A stretch of 64,000 bases of DNA, from assembly GCA_016703785.1 (NCBI GenBank), contig JADJBM010000032.1, forward strand, positions 248,001 to 312,000, read 5' to 3'. The DNA is from Betaproteobacteria bacterium. Its GTDB lineage: Bacteria > Pseudomonadota > Gammaproteobacteria > Burkholderiales > Rhodocyclaceae. The position numbers were made by a program, and so were the translations under genes. The notes under the pieces were generated by a model. The model was not told the origin of the DNA. It did no database searches and worked only from the letters and a program-made list of their open reading frames with translations. The stretch's first letter is position 1. Each line of letters opens with the position of its first letter. Positions 21,533 through 30,111 of the stretch are shown here, piece by piece.

Positions 21533-22543
21533 ATGCGACGCACCGTCATAAAGACCCTCGCCCTGGCTGCGGCCCTGATCGCCCTGCCGGCCCTGGCACA
21601 GCAGGCCAGGACGCTGAAGATTTCCCATCAATTCCCGGGCGGCACCATCGACGAAGGCGATTTCCGCGACCGCATGGTGCGCAAGTTCGCCCAGGAGGTG
21701 GAGAAGCGCACCAACGGCCAGCTCAAGTTCGAGATCTACCCCGGCGGCTCCCTCGTCAAGCCGGTGGAGCAGTGGGGCGCGATGGCGAACGGATCTCTGG
21801 ACATGTCCCTCTATCCTCTGGCCTATGCCGGCGGGCGGGTGCCGGAACTCAACATCGGCCTGATGCCCGCGCTGGTGACGAGTTACGAGCAGGGCCTGCG
21901 CTGGAAGGATGCGCCGATCGGCGCCGAGCTCACGCGCATCGTCGAAGAGAAGGGCGTCAAGATCATCACCTGGGTGTGGCAGGCCGGCGGCATCGCCTCG
22001 CGCGGCAAGCCCATCATCAACCCGGAGGACGTGAAAGGGCTGAAGTTCCGCGGCGGCAGCAAGGAAATGGACATGTTGCTCAAGGCCGCCGGCGCTTCGC
22101 CGACGAACGTGCCCTCGAGCGAGATCTACAGCGCAATGCAGTCGGGCGTGCTGGATGCGGCCCTCACGTCGAGCACCTCGCTCATTTCCTTCCGGCTGCA
22201 TGAGCATGCCAAGCACGTCACCACCGCGCGCGACAAGACCTTCTGGTTCATGTTCGAGCCGATCATGATGTCGAAGGCGAGCTTCGACAAGCTCACGCCC
22301 GAGCAGCAGAAGATCGTGCTGGAAGTGGGCGCGAGCCTGGAGAAATTCGGCATGGAGTCCGCCCGCGCGGACGACCAGAGGCTGGCCACCGTCTATTCCC
22401 AGGCCGGCGATGTCGTGCACGACATGAACGAAGCGGCCTTCGCCAAATGGCGCGAAATCGCGCGGGCCTCGGCGTGGAAGGACTTCGAGGAAAGGATCCC
22501 GAACGGCAAGAAACTGCTCGACATGGCCGTCTCAGTGAAGTGA
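21533..22543 (+). CDS. matP: TRAP transporter solute-binding protein (probably malonate)
   Basis: The 336-residue DctP-family protein has a cleavable signal (about residues 1-22, ending PALAQQA). The binding-protein body shows LKISHQFPGG, KFEIYPGGSLVKPVEQWGAM, the substrate arginine region GLKFRGGSKEMD and VPSSEIYSAMQSGVLDAA. It should bind substrate in the periplasm and deliver it to the MatQM membrane pair. Malonate is inferred from the flanking matA and matB, as for MatPQM of Sinorhizobium. A GGAGGAG site lies before the ATG. Confidence 0.88.
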   Translation: MRRTVIKTLALAAALIALPALAQQARTLKISHQFPGGTIDEGDFRDRMVRKFAQEVEKRTNGQLKFEIYPGGSLVKPVEQWGAMANGSLDMSLYPLAYAGGRVPELNIGLMPALVTSYEQGLRWKDAPIGAELTRIVEEKGVKIITWVWQAGGIASRGKPIINPEDVKGLKFRGGSKEMDMLLKAAGASPTNVPSSEIYSAMQSGVLDAALTSSTSLISFRLHEHAKHVTTARDKTFWFMFEPIMMSKASFDKLTPEQQKIVLEVGASLEKFGMESARADDQRLATVYSQAGDVVHDMNEAAFAKWREIARASAWKDFEERIPNGKKLLDMAVSVK

Positions 22544-23076
22544 GTGTGACGGCGCGATTCCTGTGGCGGGCGTTCTCCGGCGCGCTCGCCCGCCTCAACC
22601 TGTGGATGGGCTATGCATCCGGCCTGCTGGTGGTCGGATCGGCCATCGTGCTCACCGGGGAAGTGCTGGCCCGCTACTTCCTCGGTTCGCCGAGCGATTG
22701 GGCGCTGGAACTGTGCATTCTCATGCTGATCGCCTCGACCTTCCTGGCGGCGGCCTATACCCTGGCGGCACGGGCTCACGTCAATATCGACATCATCGAT
22801 GCCGTGCTGCCGGCCGGCCTGAACCGTTGGCGTCTGCTGTTCGCCGACCTGGGGGCCGCTGGCCTGTGCGGCTTCGTCGCCGTCAATGCCTGGCGATTCG
22901 CCGCGCTGGCCTGGAGCGAGGGGTGGGTGAGCAATTCCACCTGGGGGCCGAAATTGTGGATCCCCTTCGGTTTCATCGCGCTGGGCATGACGCTGCTGAC
23001 CCTGCAATACCTGGTGCAGATCGTGGATGCGCGGCTGGCGTCGCTCCTGACGGGAGGACGCCATGGGCGTGCTTGA
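22540..23076 (+). CDS. matQ: TRAP transporter small membrane subunit
   Basis: A GTG start at 22540 overlaps the matP stop (GTGA), giving 178 residues with four transmembrane helices. It includes the DctQ-type VLARYFLGSPSDWALELCIL and ARAHVNIDIID segments. It pairs with the large subunit to form the Na+-coupled importer. The stop overlaps the start of matM by 14 bases. Confidence 0.88.
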   Translation: MSVTARFLWRAFSGALARLNLWMGYASGLLVVGSAIVLTGEVLARYFLGSPSDWALELCILMLIASTFLAAAYTLAARAHVNIDIIDAVLPAGLNRWRLLFADLGAAGLCGFVAVNAWRFAALAWSEGWVSNSTWGPKLWIPFGFIALGMTLLTLQYLVQIVDARLASLLTGGRHGRA

Positions 23077-24391
23077 AATCGGCCTGATGTATCTGGGTGC
23101 GGCGCTGCTGCTGCTCTTCTCCGGCATGCCCATCGCGTTTGCGCTGGGCGGCGTGGCCCTGGCCTTCATGTTCGCCCTCATGCCGGCCAACAATCTGGAG
23201 AACATTACCGAGACGCTGTACAGCGAACTGAACAACTTCACCCTGCTCACCATCCCCCTGTTCATCTTCATGGGAGCGGCCATTGGCAAGACCCGTGCGG
23301 CGGCGGACCTCTACGAAGCAGCCCACCGCTGGCTCTACAAGATGCCGGGCAGCCTGGGCGTGGCCAACATCTTCGGCTGCTCGGTGTTCGCCGCCATGTG
23401 CGGTTCCAGTCCGGCCACTTGCGCCGCCATGGGCGGCATGGGCATCCCGGAAATGCGCAAGCGCGGCTATTCGGAAGAACTGGCCGCCGGCCTCATCGCG
23501 GCGGGCGGCACGCTCGGCATTCTCATCCCGCCTTCGCTGACCCTCATCATCTACGGCATCATCACCGAGCAGTCGATCGGCAAGCTGTTCATCGCCGGCG
23601 TCGTTCCCGGCATCCTGCTCGCGCTGGTGTTCGCCCTGTGGGTGATGTTCTCGGCCGTGCGCGAGAAAGCGGCGGCGCAGGCCGGGCGGGCGGGGAGCGA
23701 ACTGCTGCGCGCCGAGTTCTTCACCTGGCGGCAGCGGCTGGAGACCTTGCCGCGGCTGCTGCCTTTCGCCCTGCTCATCGCCCTGGTGATGGTGGCGCTC
23801 TACGACGGCTGGGGCACGCCCTCCGAGGTGGCCGGGGTGGGCGCCGCCGGCGCCCTCGCCCTGGTGGTGGTCATCTACGGCGTGTGGCGCTGGCGCGACC
23901 TCAAGGAGATCCTGCTCGGCACGGCGCGGGAGTCCTGCATGATCATGATGATCATCGCCATGGCCTTCCTGTTCACTTACGTGATGAGCTACCTGCACAT
24001 CACCCAGAGCATGGCGCAGTGGCTGGTCGGACTCGGCATGTCGAAATGGGCCTATCTCTTCTGGGTGAACGTGCTGCTGCTGGTGCTGGGCTGCTTCCTG
24101 CCGCCGGTGGCCATCATCCTCATGGTGACGCCGGTGATCATGCCGGGCATCCTGGCGGCCGGCTTCGATCCGATCTGGTTCGGCATCGTGCTCACCATCA
24201 ATATGGAAATGGGCCTGATCACGCCGCCGGTCGGCCTCAACCTCTTCGTCATCAACGGCATCGCGCCCGACATCACCTTCCGCCAGATCGTGCGCGGCGT
24301 GATGCCCTTCATCGTCATCATGGGACTCTATATCGTGCTGCTGGCGCTTTTTCCCGAGATCGTCATGTGGCTGCCCGACCAGTCGAAGTGA
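23063..24391 (+). CDS. matM: TRAP transporter large membrane subunit
   Basis: This 442-residue DctM-family permease has about 12 transmembrane helices. It shows LLLLFSGMPIAFALGG near the start, then GSSPATCAAMGGMGIPEM, AAGGTLGILIPPSLTLIIYG and EMGLITPPVGLNLFVING. It forms the transport channel with the small subunit. It ends 4 bases before matB. Confidence 0.92.
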   Translation: MGVLEIGLMYLGAALLLLFSGMPIAFALGGVALAFMFALMPANNLENITETLYSELNNFTLLTIPLFIFMGAAIGKTRAAADLYEAAHRWLYKMPGSLGVANIFGCSVFAAMCGSSPATCAAMGGMGIPEMRKRGYSEELAAGLIAAGGTLGILIPPSLTLIIYGIITEQSIGKLFIAGVVPGILLALVFALWVMFSAVREKAAAQAGRAGSELLRAEFFTWRQRLETLPRLLPFALLIALVMVALYDGWGTPSEVAGVGAAGALALVVVIYGVWRWRDLKEILLGTARESCMIMMIIAMAFLFTYVMSYLHITQSMAQWLVGLGMSKWAYLFWVNVLLLVLGCFLPPVAIILMVTPVIMPGILAAGFDPIWFGIVLTINMEMGLITPPVGLNLFVINGIAPDITFRQIVRGVMPFIVIMGLYIVLLALFPEIVMWLPDQSK

Positions 24392-24395
24392 AGCC

Positions 24396-25904
24396 ATGAA
24401 CGAGAACCTGTATGCCCTGTTGGCCCGGGCTTTCCCGACCGACCCCGATGCGCCCTGCCTGATCCTGCCCGACGGTCGGCGGGTGAGCTATGGCGAACTG
24501 GAAAGTCAGTCCGCCCGGTACGCCGGCCTGCTCGTCGCGGCGGGCATCAAGCCGGGCGACCGCGTCGCCGCGCAGGTGGAGAAGTCGCCCGAGGCGCTCT
24601 ACCTGTACCTCGGCTGCCTGCGCGCTGGCGGCGTCTTCCTGCCGCTCAATCCCGCCTACCAGCGCGGCGAGGTCGAGTACTTCCTCGGCGACGCCAGGCC
24701 GGGCCTCTTCGTCTGCCGGCCGGAAAAGCTGGAGGAGGCGCAGGAACTGGCCTGGGCGGCGCGTGTGCCGCTGGTGCATGACCTCGGCGAGCGGGGCGAG
24801 GGCAGCCTGGCGGCGAAGGCGGCGGAGATGCCCGAGATCTTTGCCACGGCGGAATCCGCCGGGAGCGACCTGGCCGCCATCCTGTATACCTCCGGCACGA
24901 CCGGTCGCTCGAAGGGGGCGATGCTGACCCACCGCAACCTCGCCGCCAACGCGCTGGTGTTGCACCAGTACTGGGGCTTTCGCCCCGGCGACGTGCTGCT
25001 GCACATGCTGCCCATCTTCCACGTGCACGGACTTTTCGTCGCCACCCACTGTGCGCTGCTCAACGGCAGTCCCATGCTGTTCGAGCCGAAATTCGATCCC
25101 CAGCGCGCGCTGCAGCTGATGCGGGACGCCACGGTCTTCATGGGCGTGCCGACCTACTACGCGCGCCTGCTGCAGGAGAAGGGCCTGACGCGTGAGGCGG
25201 TCGCGCACATGCGGCTGTTCATTTCCGGTTCGGCGCCGCTGCTGCCGGAGACTTTCGATGAGTTCCGTGCGCGCACCGGCCAAGTCCTCCTGGAGCGCTA
25301 CGGCATGACCGAGGGCGGCATGTTCACTTCCAACCCCCCGGAAGCCGAGCGGCGCGTTGGCACGGTCGGCTTTCCCCTGCCGGGGACCGAAGTGCGCGTG
25401 GTGGGCGAAGGCGATGCCCCGCTGCCGGCCGGCGAGATCGGCCACATCCAGGTGCGCGGCGACAACGTCTTCGTCGGCTACTGGCAGATGCCGGAGAAGA
25501 CGCGGGAGGAATTCACGCCGGATGGCTTCTTCCGCACCGGCGACATGGGCCGCTTCGACGCCGACGGCTACCTCGCCATCATCGGCCGCGACAAGGACCT
25601 CATCATCACCGGCGGGCTCAACGTGTATCCCAAGGAAATCGAAGAGGCCATCGACGCCCTGCCCGGTGTGGCGGAATCCGCCGTCATCGGCCTGCCGCAC
25701 CTGGACTTCGGCGAGGCGGTGACTGCCGTGGTGGTTCGCGGCAGGGAAGGCGCCGGCCTCTCCGCCGAAGGCATCATCGCTGCGCTGAAGGGCCAGATCG
25801 CCGGCTTCAAGGTGCCGAAGGCCGTGCATTTCGCGGACGATCTGCCGCGCAATGCCATGGGCAAGGTGCAGAAGAATCTGCTGCGTCAACGTTTTGCCCG
25901 CTGA
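24396..25904 (+). CDS. matB: malonyl-CoA synthetase
   Basis: The 502-residue ANL-superfamily enzyme activates malonate with ATP and CoA. It has the P-loop YTSGTTGRSKGAMLTH, the A5 motif LLERYGMTEGGM, FFRTGDMGRFDADGYL and the catalytic lysine region PRNAMGKVQKNLLR. GYWQMPEKTREEFTPDGFF matches MatB rather than long-chain ligases. With matA it forms a two-step route from malonate to acetyl-CoA. It ends the operon. Confidence 0.92.
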   Translation: MNENLYALLARAFPTDPDAPCLILPDGRRVSYGELESQSARYAGLLVAAGIKPGDRVAAQVEKSPEALYLYLGCLRAGGVFLPLNPAYQRGEVEYFLGDARPGLFVCRPEKLEEAQELAWAARVPLVHDLGERGEGSLAAKAAEMPEIFATAESAGSDLAAILYTSGTTGRSKGAMLTHRNLAANALVLHQYWGFRPGDVLLHMLPIFHVHGLFVATHCALLNGSPMLFEPKFDPQRALQLMRDATVFMGVPTYYARLLQEKGLTREAVAHMRLFISGSAPLLPETFDEFRARTGQVLLERYGMTEGGMFTSNPPEAERRVGTVGFPLPGTEVRVVGEGDAPLPAGEIGHIQVRGDNVFVGYWQMPEKTREEFTPDGFFRTGDMGRFDADGYLAIIGRDKDLIITGGLNVYPKEIEEAIDALPGVAESAVIGLPHLDFGEAVTAVVVRGREGAGLSAEGIIAALKGQIAGFKVPKAVHFADDLPRNAMGKVQKNLLRQRFAR

Positions 25905-25951
25905 CTCGTTTTATTCGAACATTGAATAATTCGTTGATCCAGGAGTTTGGC

Positions 25952-26140
25952 ATGGCGTATGGTTGCTGGACCGGCGCCGCAGAGCGTCAGAAGCCCGTCC
26001 GGCTGAGGAGACAGAAGATGCGTCAAGGAGAACCAAGCAAGACCATTGCGCCCTGGAAGCACAAGGCCAAGGTGTTGGCCGCCTTCCTCGCGCTATGTCT
26101 GGTGACCGCGTATTCCGGCATCGGCTTCGCTGCTGCCTAG
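25952..26140 (+). CDS. small protein with C-terminal hydrophobic segment
   Basis: The ATG at 25952 has an AGGAG site; a second ATG at 26018 also has GAGGAG and would give a 40-residue peptide starting MRQGEPSKTIAPWKHKAKVL. Both versions end in VLAAFLALCLVTAYSGIGFA, a single membrane helix or uncleaved signal. No family recognised. It converges on the anti-sigma gene, whose stop lies 12 bases away. Confidence 0.45.
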   Translation: MAYGCWTGAAERQKPVRLRRQKMRQGEPSKTIAPWKHKAKVLAAFLALCLVTAYSGIGFAAA

Positions 26141-26151
26141 CCGGGCCCTGG

Positions 26152-26853
26152 TCAGATTTTCAGGTAAGTCCAGCCTTGGCGCACGCGGTCGACCACGTGT
26201 TCGACAGCGGTACCTGCCACCCGCGCCTCCGGCACCAGCGTGACATCCAGGCCGGCATTGCGATAACGCGAGATGGCATTGCCGCAGGCGACGAAGGCCA
26301 GCATTTCATGGCGTGAAGCAAGCGAGGTGATGCGCGCCGCATGCGGCGTGGACTTCTCCCGCAGCAGATCGAGGCCTGAATTGTTCACCACGATTTCCAC
26401 CCGGGCGTTGCTGGCCTTGGCCAGATAGGCTTCGGCCAGGTCGAGCGCCTCCTCCATGCGCTCCGGCAGCGAGCTGTCGAGATGGAGCAGAACGCGCGTG
26501 GGTGCGGGCCGTGAAAAGAGGCCGCCTGCCCAAGCCAGCACCGACCCGGGGGGCGAGGTGACGGCCACTTGATGCCCTTGCCAGCCGATCAGCACACCCA
26601 CGACCAGTGCCACGCCCGCAGCCATCGCGCCACGCCACATGGGGAAGCGGCCAATACGCATGCGGCGGGCCGGCGGCAGATGGCCATAGGCATGGCGCAC
26701 CAGTTCCTTGGTGGAACGCAGCGCGCACAGGCGCTGACCGAGTTCGGCATTCTCGGCTATCGCCGCGAGCAGCTCGTCGCTTTCCTGTGCGCCGAGCTCG
26801 TTGTCGATGAACGCATTCAGGCGTTCGTCGGAAAAATCTCGTGTCTCGTTCAT
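26152..26853 (-). CDS. transmembrane anti-sigma factor fused to a DsrE-like domain
   Basis: The 233-residue protein has three parts. Residues 1-70 are an anti-sigma-like cytoplasmic domain (DERLNAFIDNELGAQESDEL, NAELGQRLCALRSTKELV) without the HxxxCxxC zinc motif. One membrane helix follows (about 75-91, AMAAGVALVVGVLIGW). Residues 118-233 form a DsrE/F-type domain (RVLLHLDSSLPERMEEALDL, ARVEIVVNNSGLDLL). Its single cysteine C190 lies in FVACGNAIS and the end is QGWTYLKI. The DsrE part is predicted to face the periplasm. The start overlaps the sigma gene stop (ATGA). The two divergent genes encode exported proteins with the same domain, cysteine and C-terminal motif. I infer that this domain senses a thiol, persulfide or redox signal and controls sigma release. 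Confidence 0.82.
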   Translation of the reverse strand: MNETRDFSDERLNAFIDNELGAQESDELLAAIAENAELGQRLCALRSTKELVRHAYGHLPPARRMRIGRFPMWRGAMAAGVALVVGVLIGWQGHQVAVTSPPGSVLAWAGGLFSRPAPTRVLLHLDSSLPERMEEALDLAEAYLAKASNARVEIVVNNSGLDLLREKSTPHAARITSLASRHEMLAFVACGNAISRYRNAGLDVTLVPEARVAGTAVEHVVDRVRQGWTYLKI

Positions 26854-27389
26854 TTCACGCTCCTCAGGCGCTTCTGCGCCGTGGCCGGTTCGAGCAGGCT
26901 ACGCAGCGCAGTGCGCGCGCGGCAGAGACGGCTCATGACCGTGCCGATCGGGATCGCCAGTGCGTCGGCGACCTCCGCGTAAGTGCATCCTTCCAGGTCG
27001 ACCAGGGTAACCACCTGGCACTGTCCCACCGGCAGTGCCGCCACCGCGGCCCGCACGCGGCTTACCGTTTCCTGCATCTCGGCGTGACTGTCCGGCCCCG
27101 GCAGGGGTGAGGGCAGTTCGGCCAGCATTTCGTCGTCGAGGTCGTCACGCCGGCCGCGCAGGTGGTCGATCCAGCAGCGGTTGAGGATGGCGAACAGCCA
27201 GCTCATCAATTTTTCGGATTCGCGCAACTGCTCCATGCGGGTAAGGCCGTGTGCCAGGGTTTCCTGCGCGAGATCGTCGGCCAGGACTGCGTCGTGACAC
27301 CAGGCAAACGCCATGCGGTAGAGTCGGCCGCGGCTTGCCTCGATCTTGTCCACCAGCTCGCGCTGCGCCCTCGATTGCAACAACCTCAT
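26850..27389 (-). CDS. ECF-family RNA polymerase sigma factor
   Basis: The ATG at 27389 follows an AGGAGGG site and gives 179 residues; the frame extends to 27449 without a ribosome site. Sigma region 2 is visible in LYRMAFAWCHDAVLADDLAQ and LMSWLFAILNRCWIDHLRGR. Region 4 is visible in VAALPVGQCQVVTLVDLEG, YAEVADALAIPIGTVMSRL and ARTALRSLL. The gene is co-transcribed with its anti-sigma partner. Its upstream GGAATAAA-N14-CGTC element, repeated on the other strand, is probably its own target promoter. Confidence 0.93.
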   Translation of the reverse strand: MRLLQSRAQRELVDKIEASRGRLYRMAFAWCHDAVLADDLAQETLAHGLTRMEQLRESEKLMSWLFAILNRCWIDHLRGRRDDLDDEMLAELPSPLPGPDSHAEMQETVSRVRAAVAALPVGQCQVVTLVDLEGCTYAEVADALAIPIGTVMSRLCRARTALRSLLEPATAQKRLRSVK

Positions 27390-27413
27390 CTGGCTTCCCT
27401 CCTGTTTCAGTAG

Positions 27414-27439
27414 GACGCATTGCCCAAACGATTTATTCC
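27414..27439 (-). promoter_or_regulatory. ECF-type promoter of the sigma/anti-sigma operon
   Basis: On the minus strand GGAATA (27434-27439), 16 bases and CGTC (27414-27417) match the GGAA...CGTC form of ECF promoters. The same GGAATAAA...CGTCnTA words occur in the divergent promoter. It gives a leader of about 20 bases carrying the ribosome site, and predicts autoregulation. Confidence 0.75.
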
Positions 27440-27503
27440 ATCGGCGCAATCGGTACCCATGAGAGAGACAGGGTTTATTGCGTTGCTGCCGATTCTGCAG
27501 CCG

Positions 27504-27529
27504 GGAATAAACAGGCGCCCGGGACCGTC
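27504..27529 (+). promoter_or_regulatory. ECF-type promoter of the dsrE-like pair
   Basis: GGAATA (27504-27509), 16 bases and CGTC (27526-27529) on the plus strand have the same spacing and words as the sigma gene promoter on the other strand. The leader to the first DsrE gene would be about 75 bases. The match makes the two exported DsrE genes likely targets of the neighbouring sigma factor. Confidence 0.75.
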
Positions 27530-27613
27530 ATATTAATACGCTGCCAGATATCAAATACAACCACAGCGGCTTGGCGCAAGCCGTTCATTCCCACCGTGAG
27601 AGGAGACAACATC

Positions 27614-28039
27614 ATGATTCGCAGGGCATTCATGCAACTTGTAATTGCCAGCACTATCCTGTCTGCAGGCGCTCCCATGGCGCTGGCCGGACCGGCCAAG
27701 CAGGGCGTCGTCATCCAGGTGAGCGACGGCGACCCCAAGACCTGGAACCAGGCGCTGAATGTCGTCAAGAACGTCCAGGCCGAATACGGCAAGGATAACG
27801 TTGACGTCGAGCTGGTCGTTTTCGGCTACGCCTCGGGCCTGCTCAAGTTCGACTCGCCCCTGGCGAATCGCATCGACGACACGCTGGCGAGCGGCGCGCA
27901 GGTGATTATGTGCCAGAACACGATGAAGGGCCAGAAACTCACCAACGCCGACATGCACCCGAAGATCGGCTATGTGCAGGCCGGCGTCATCGAGATCATC
28001 GAAAAGAGTAGGCAGGGCTGGACCGTAGTCCGGCCATGA
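27614..28039 (+). CDS. exported DsrE-family protein 1
   Basis: The 141-residue protein starts at 27614 after a GAGGAG site and has a signal peptide of about 25 residues ending PMALA. The mature part is a DsrE-like alpha/beta domain: GVVIQVSDGDPKTWNQALNV, VDVELVVFGYASGLL, and the single mature cysteine C100 in VIMCQNTMKG. It ends QGWTVVRP. The cysteine context and ending match the anti-sigma DsrE domain. DsrE proteins carry or sense sulfur on a cysteine; here the site would be periplasmic. Confidence 0.82.
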   Translation: MIRRAFMQLVIASTILSAGAPMALAGPAKQGVVIQVSDGDPKTWNQALNVVKNVQAEYGKDNVDVELVVFGYASGLLKFDSPLANRIDDTLASGAQVIMCQNTMKGQKLTNADMHPKIGYVQAGVIEIIEKSRQGWTVVRP

Positions 28040-28070
28040 GCGGCAAGCACCATTGCGAAAGGAAAGCGAA

Positions 28071-28532
28071 ATGACCCATACCAGTCTGGCACAGCGGCTT
28101 CTGCTGGCCCTGTTTGCGATGTTTTCGGCTGTTGCTTGCGCCACCGGACAAGGGGACATGGCCGGAAAGGCAAAGGAGCCCAACAAGGTCATTTACCATA
28201 TCAACGAAGGCCTGGAACAGGCCAGCAACGGCCTGCGCAACATCCGCAATCACCTGAGTGCCGACCCGACGGCGAAAATCGTCGTCGTCACCCACTTCAA
28301 GGGCATCGATTTCCTGCTCGAAGGCGCCAAGGACAAGAACGGGAACCCCTACGATGCCGCCGTGGACGATTTGTCCATGAAGGGCGTCGAATTCCGCGTC
28401 TGCAACTTCACCCTGGTAGGGCGCAAGATCGACAAGAGCAAGGTGCATCCGGAGGCGAAGATCGTGCCTTCCGGCGTTGCGGAAGTTGGCCGCCTGCAGT
28501 CGAAGGAAGGGTTTGCCTATCTTAAGCCCTGA
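28071..28532 (+). CDS. exported DsrE-family protein 2
   Basis: The start at 28071 follows a GGAAAG site; 153 residues. The signal LLLALFAMFSAVACATG could be cut by signal peptidase I or give a lipoprotein at C23, though the lipobox is poor. The mature domain (KVIYHINEGLEQASNGLRNI, AKIVVVTHFKGIDFLL) has C111 in FRVCNFTLVG and ends EGFAYLKP, parallel to its neighbours. It lies 31 bases after DsrE protein 1, so the two are probably one operon. Confidence 0.8.
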   Translation: MTHTSLAQRLLLALFAMFSAVACATGQGDMAGKAKEPNKVIYHINEGLEQASNGLRNIRNHLSADPTAKIVVVTHFKGIDFLLEGAKDKNGNPYDAAVDDLSMKGVEFRVCNFTLVGRKIDKSKVHPEAKIVPSGVAEVGRLQSKEGFAYLKP

Positions 28533-28566
28533 GGGCGATCTTGACCGGCGGGTGGCGGCTCGCCGG

Positions 28567-29372
28567 TCACCCTGTTAGCAGACCGTGCAGCATCTTCGTC
28601 CCCAGCAAGGCGAGGAAGCCGCCGAAGGCCCGCTTGAGCTGCTTGACGGGCAGCCGGTGCGCTGTTTTTGCGCCTAGCGGCGCCACCAGCATCGACACCG
28701 CCACCACGCCGACCAGCCCCGGCAGATAGACGTAGCCGAACGAGTAGGCCGGCAGGCCGGCGCTGTTCCAGCCGGCCAGGACATAGCCGATGGTGCCCGC
28801 CACGGCAATGGGGAAACCGAGCGCTGCCGAGGTGCCCACCGCCTGGTGGATCACCACGTTGCAGAACACCATGAACGGGATCGACATGAAGCCGCCGCCG
28901 GCCGAGACCAGGCTGGAGAGTACGCCGATCACCCCGCCCGCGGCGAGCATGCCGGCGATGCCCGGCATCGCCCGGTGCGGCTTGGGCTTGAAGTCGAGCA
29001 TCATCTGCGCCGAGGCGTAGTAGACGATGCAGACGAAGATGACTGCCAGCGGCCGCGTTGGGATCTGGCTGGCCAGTGTCGCCCCGGCGAGCGTGCCTAT
29101 GACCAGGCCCGGCGTGAGTCCGCGTACGATTTCCCAGCGCACCGCGCCATGCGCGTGGTGGGCGCGCATGCTTGAGATCGAGGTGAACACGATGGTCGCC
29201 ATAGAGGTGCCCAGCGCCAGGTGCATGGTGTGTTCCAGCGGGAAACCTTGCGCCGTGTAGAGCATGAATAGCACTGGCACCAAAGTCAGTCCGCCGCCGA
29301 CGCCGAAAAGACCGGCGATGAAGCCGGCGAAGGCGCCCAGCAGCGGGTAGCTCAGCCACCAGGGATCGAAAT

Positions 29373-29376
<4 letters not shown>
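28567..29376 (-). CDS. TauE/SafE-family membrane transporter
   Basis: The ATG at 29376 follows GGAGG and gives 269 residues with about eight hydrophobic segments. The two family repeats are GAFAGFIAGLFGVGGGLTLV and VLSSLVSAGGGFMSIPFMVF. Members export sulfite, sulfoacetate or related anions, or are uncharacterised. It overlaps the EVE gene stop (ATGA) and converges on the DsrE pair. A sulfur link with the DsrE genes is tempting but it is on another transcript. Confidence 0.88.
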
Positions 29377-29840
<464 letters not shown>

Positions 29841-29850
29841 GTTTACTCTG

Positions 29851-29879
29851 CAAAAAACAAAGCGCGGAAGATTCCGCGC
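29851..29879 (-). terminator. Rho-independent terminator after 6S RNA
   Basis: On the minus strand GCGCGGAA-TC-TTCCGCGC (29879-29862) forms a perfect stem followed by TTTGTTTTTT. It lies about 20 bases beyond the 6S RNA 3' end and just before the EVE gene. Confidence 0.88.
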
Positions 29880-29898
29880 TTGCTTGTTACCTGTGGGG

Positions 29899-30088
29899 TC
29901 CCCCGCCTGTGCCGCTAGGCCGGCATCCTGAACCTGAGGTCCAGAGTGGCCGCTTTCCGGTCACCGCAGGTGCGTCCGCGCAGTTGCGTACAACTGGGGA
30001 CGCTCACAAAAGTGACGCTTTGGTCCGCAGCCAATGCCAAGTCATTGGTTCAAGGAATGTAAAGCCTTGGCGAACACTGCAGGGGAAT
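29899..30088 (-). ncRNA. ssrS: 6S RNA
   Basis: On the minus strand, about 188 bases downstream of zapA, the 5' part reads CCCCTGCAGTGTTCGCCAAG and the 3' part GCGGCACAGGCGGGG. They parallel the E. coli 6S ends (CUGAGAUGUUCGCAAGC and GCGGCAUCUCGGAG) and can pair into a closing stem with bulges. Length and the zapA neighbour are typical. 6S RNA mimics an open promoter and sequesters sigma-70 RNA polymerase in stationary phase. A terminator follows. Confidence 0.85.
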
Positions 30089-30111
30089 TCTTGACGCCGG
30101 ATCTGGAGTGG

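Noticed and set aside
28544..28570. GACCGGCG...CGCCGGTC stem as a bidirectional terminator between the DsrE and TauE genes
   Set aside because: The stem is convincing but lacks T-runs and overlaps the end of the TauE gene; not strong enough to list.
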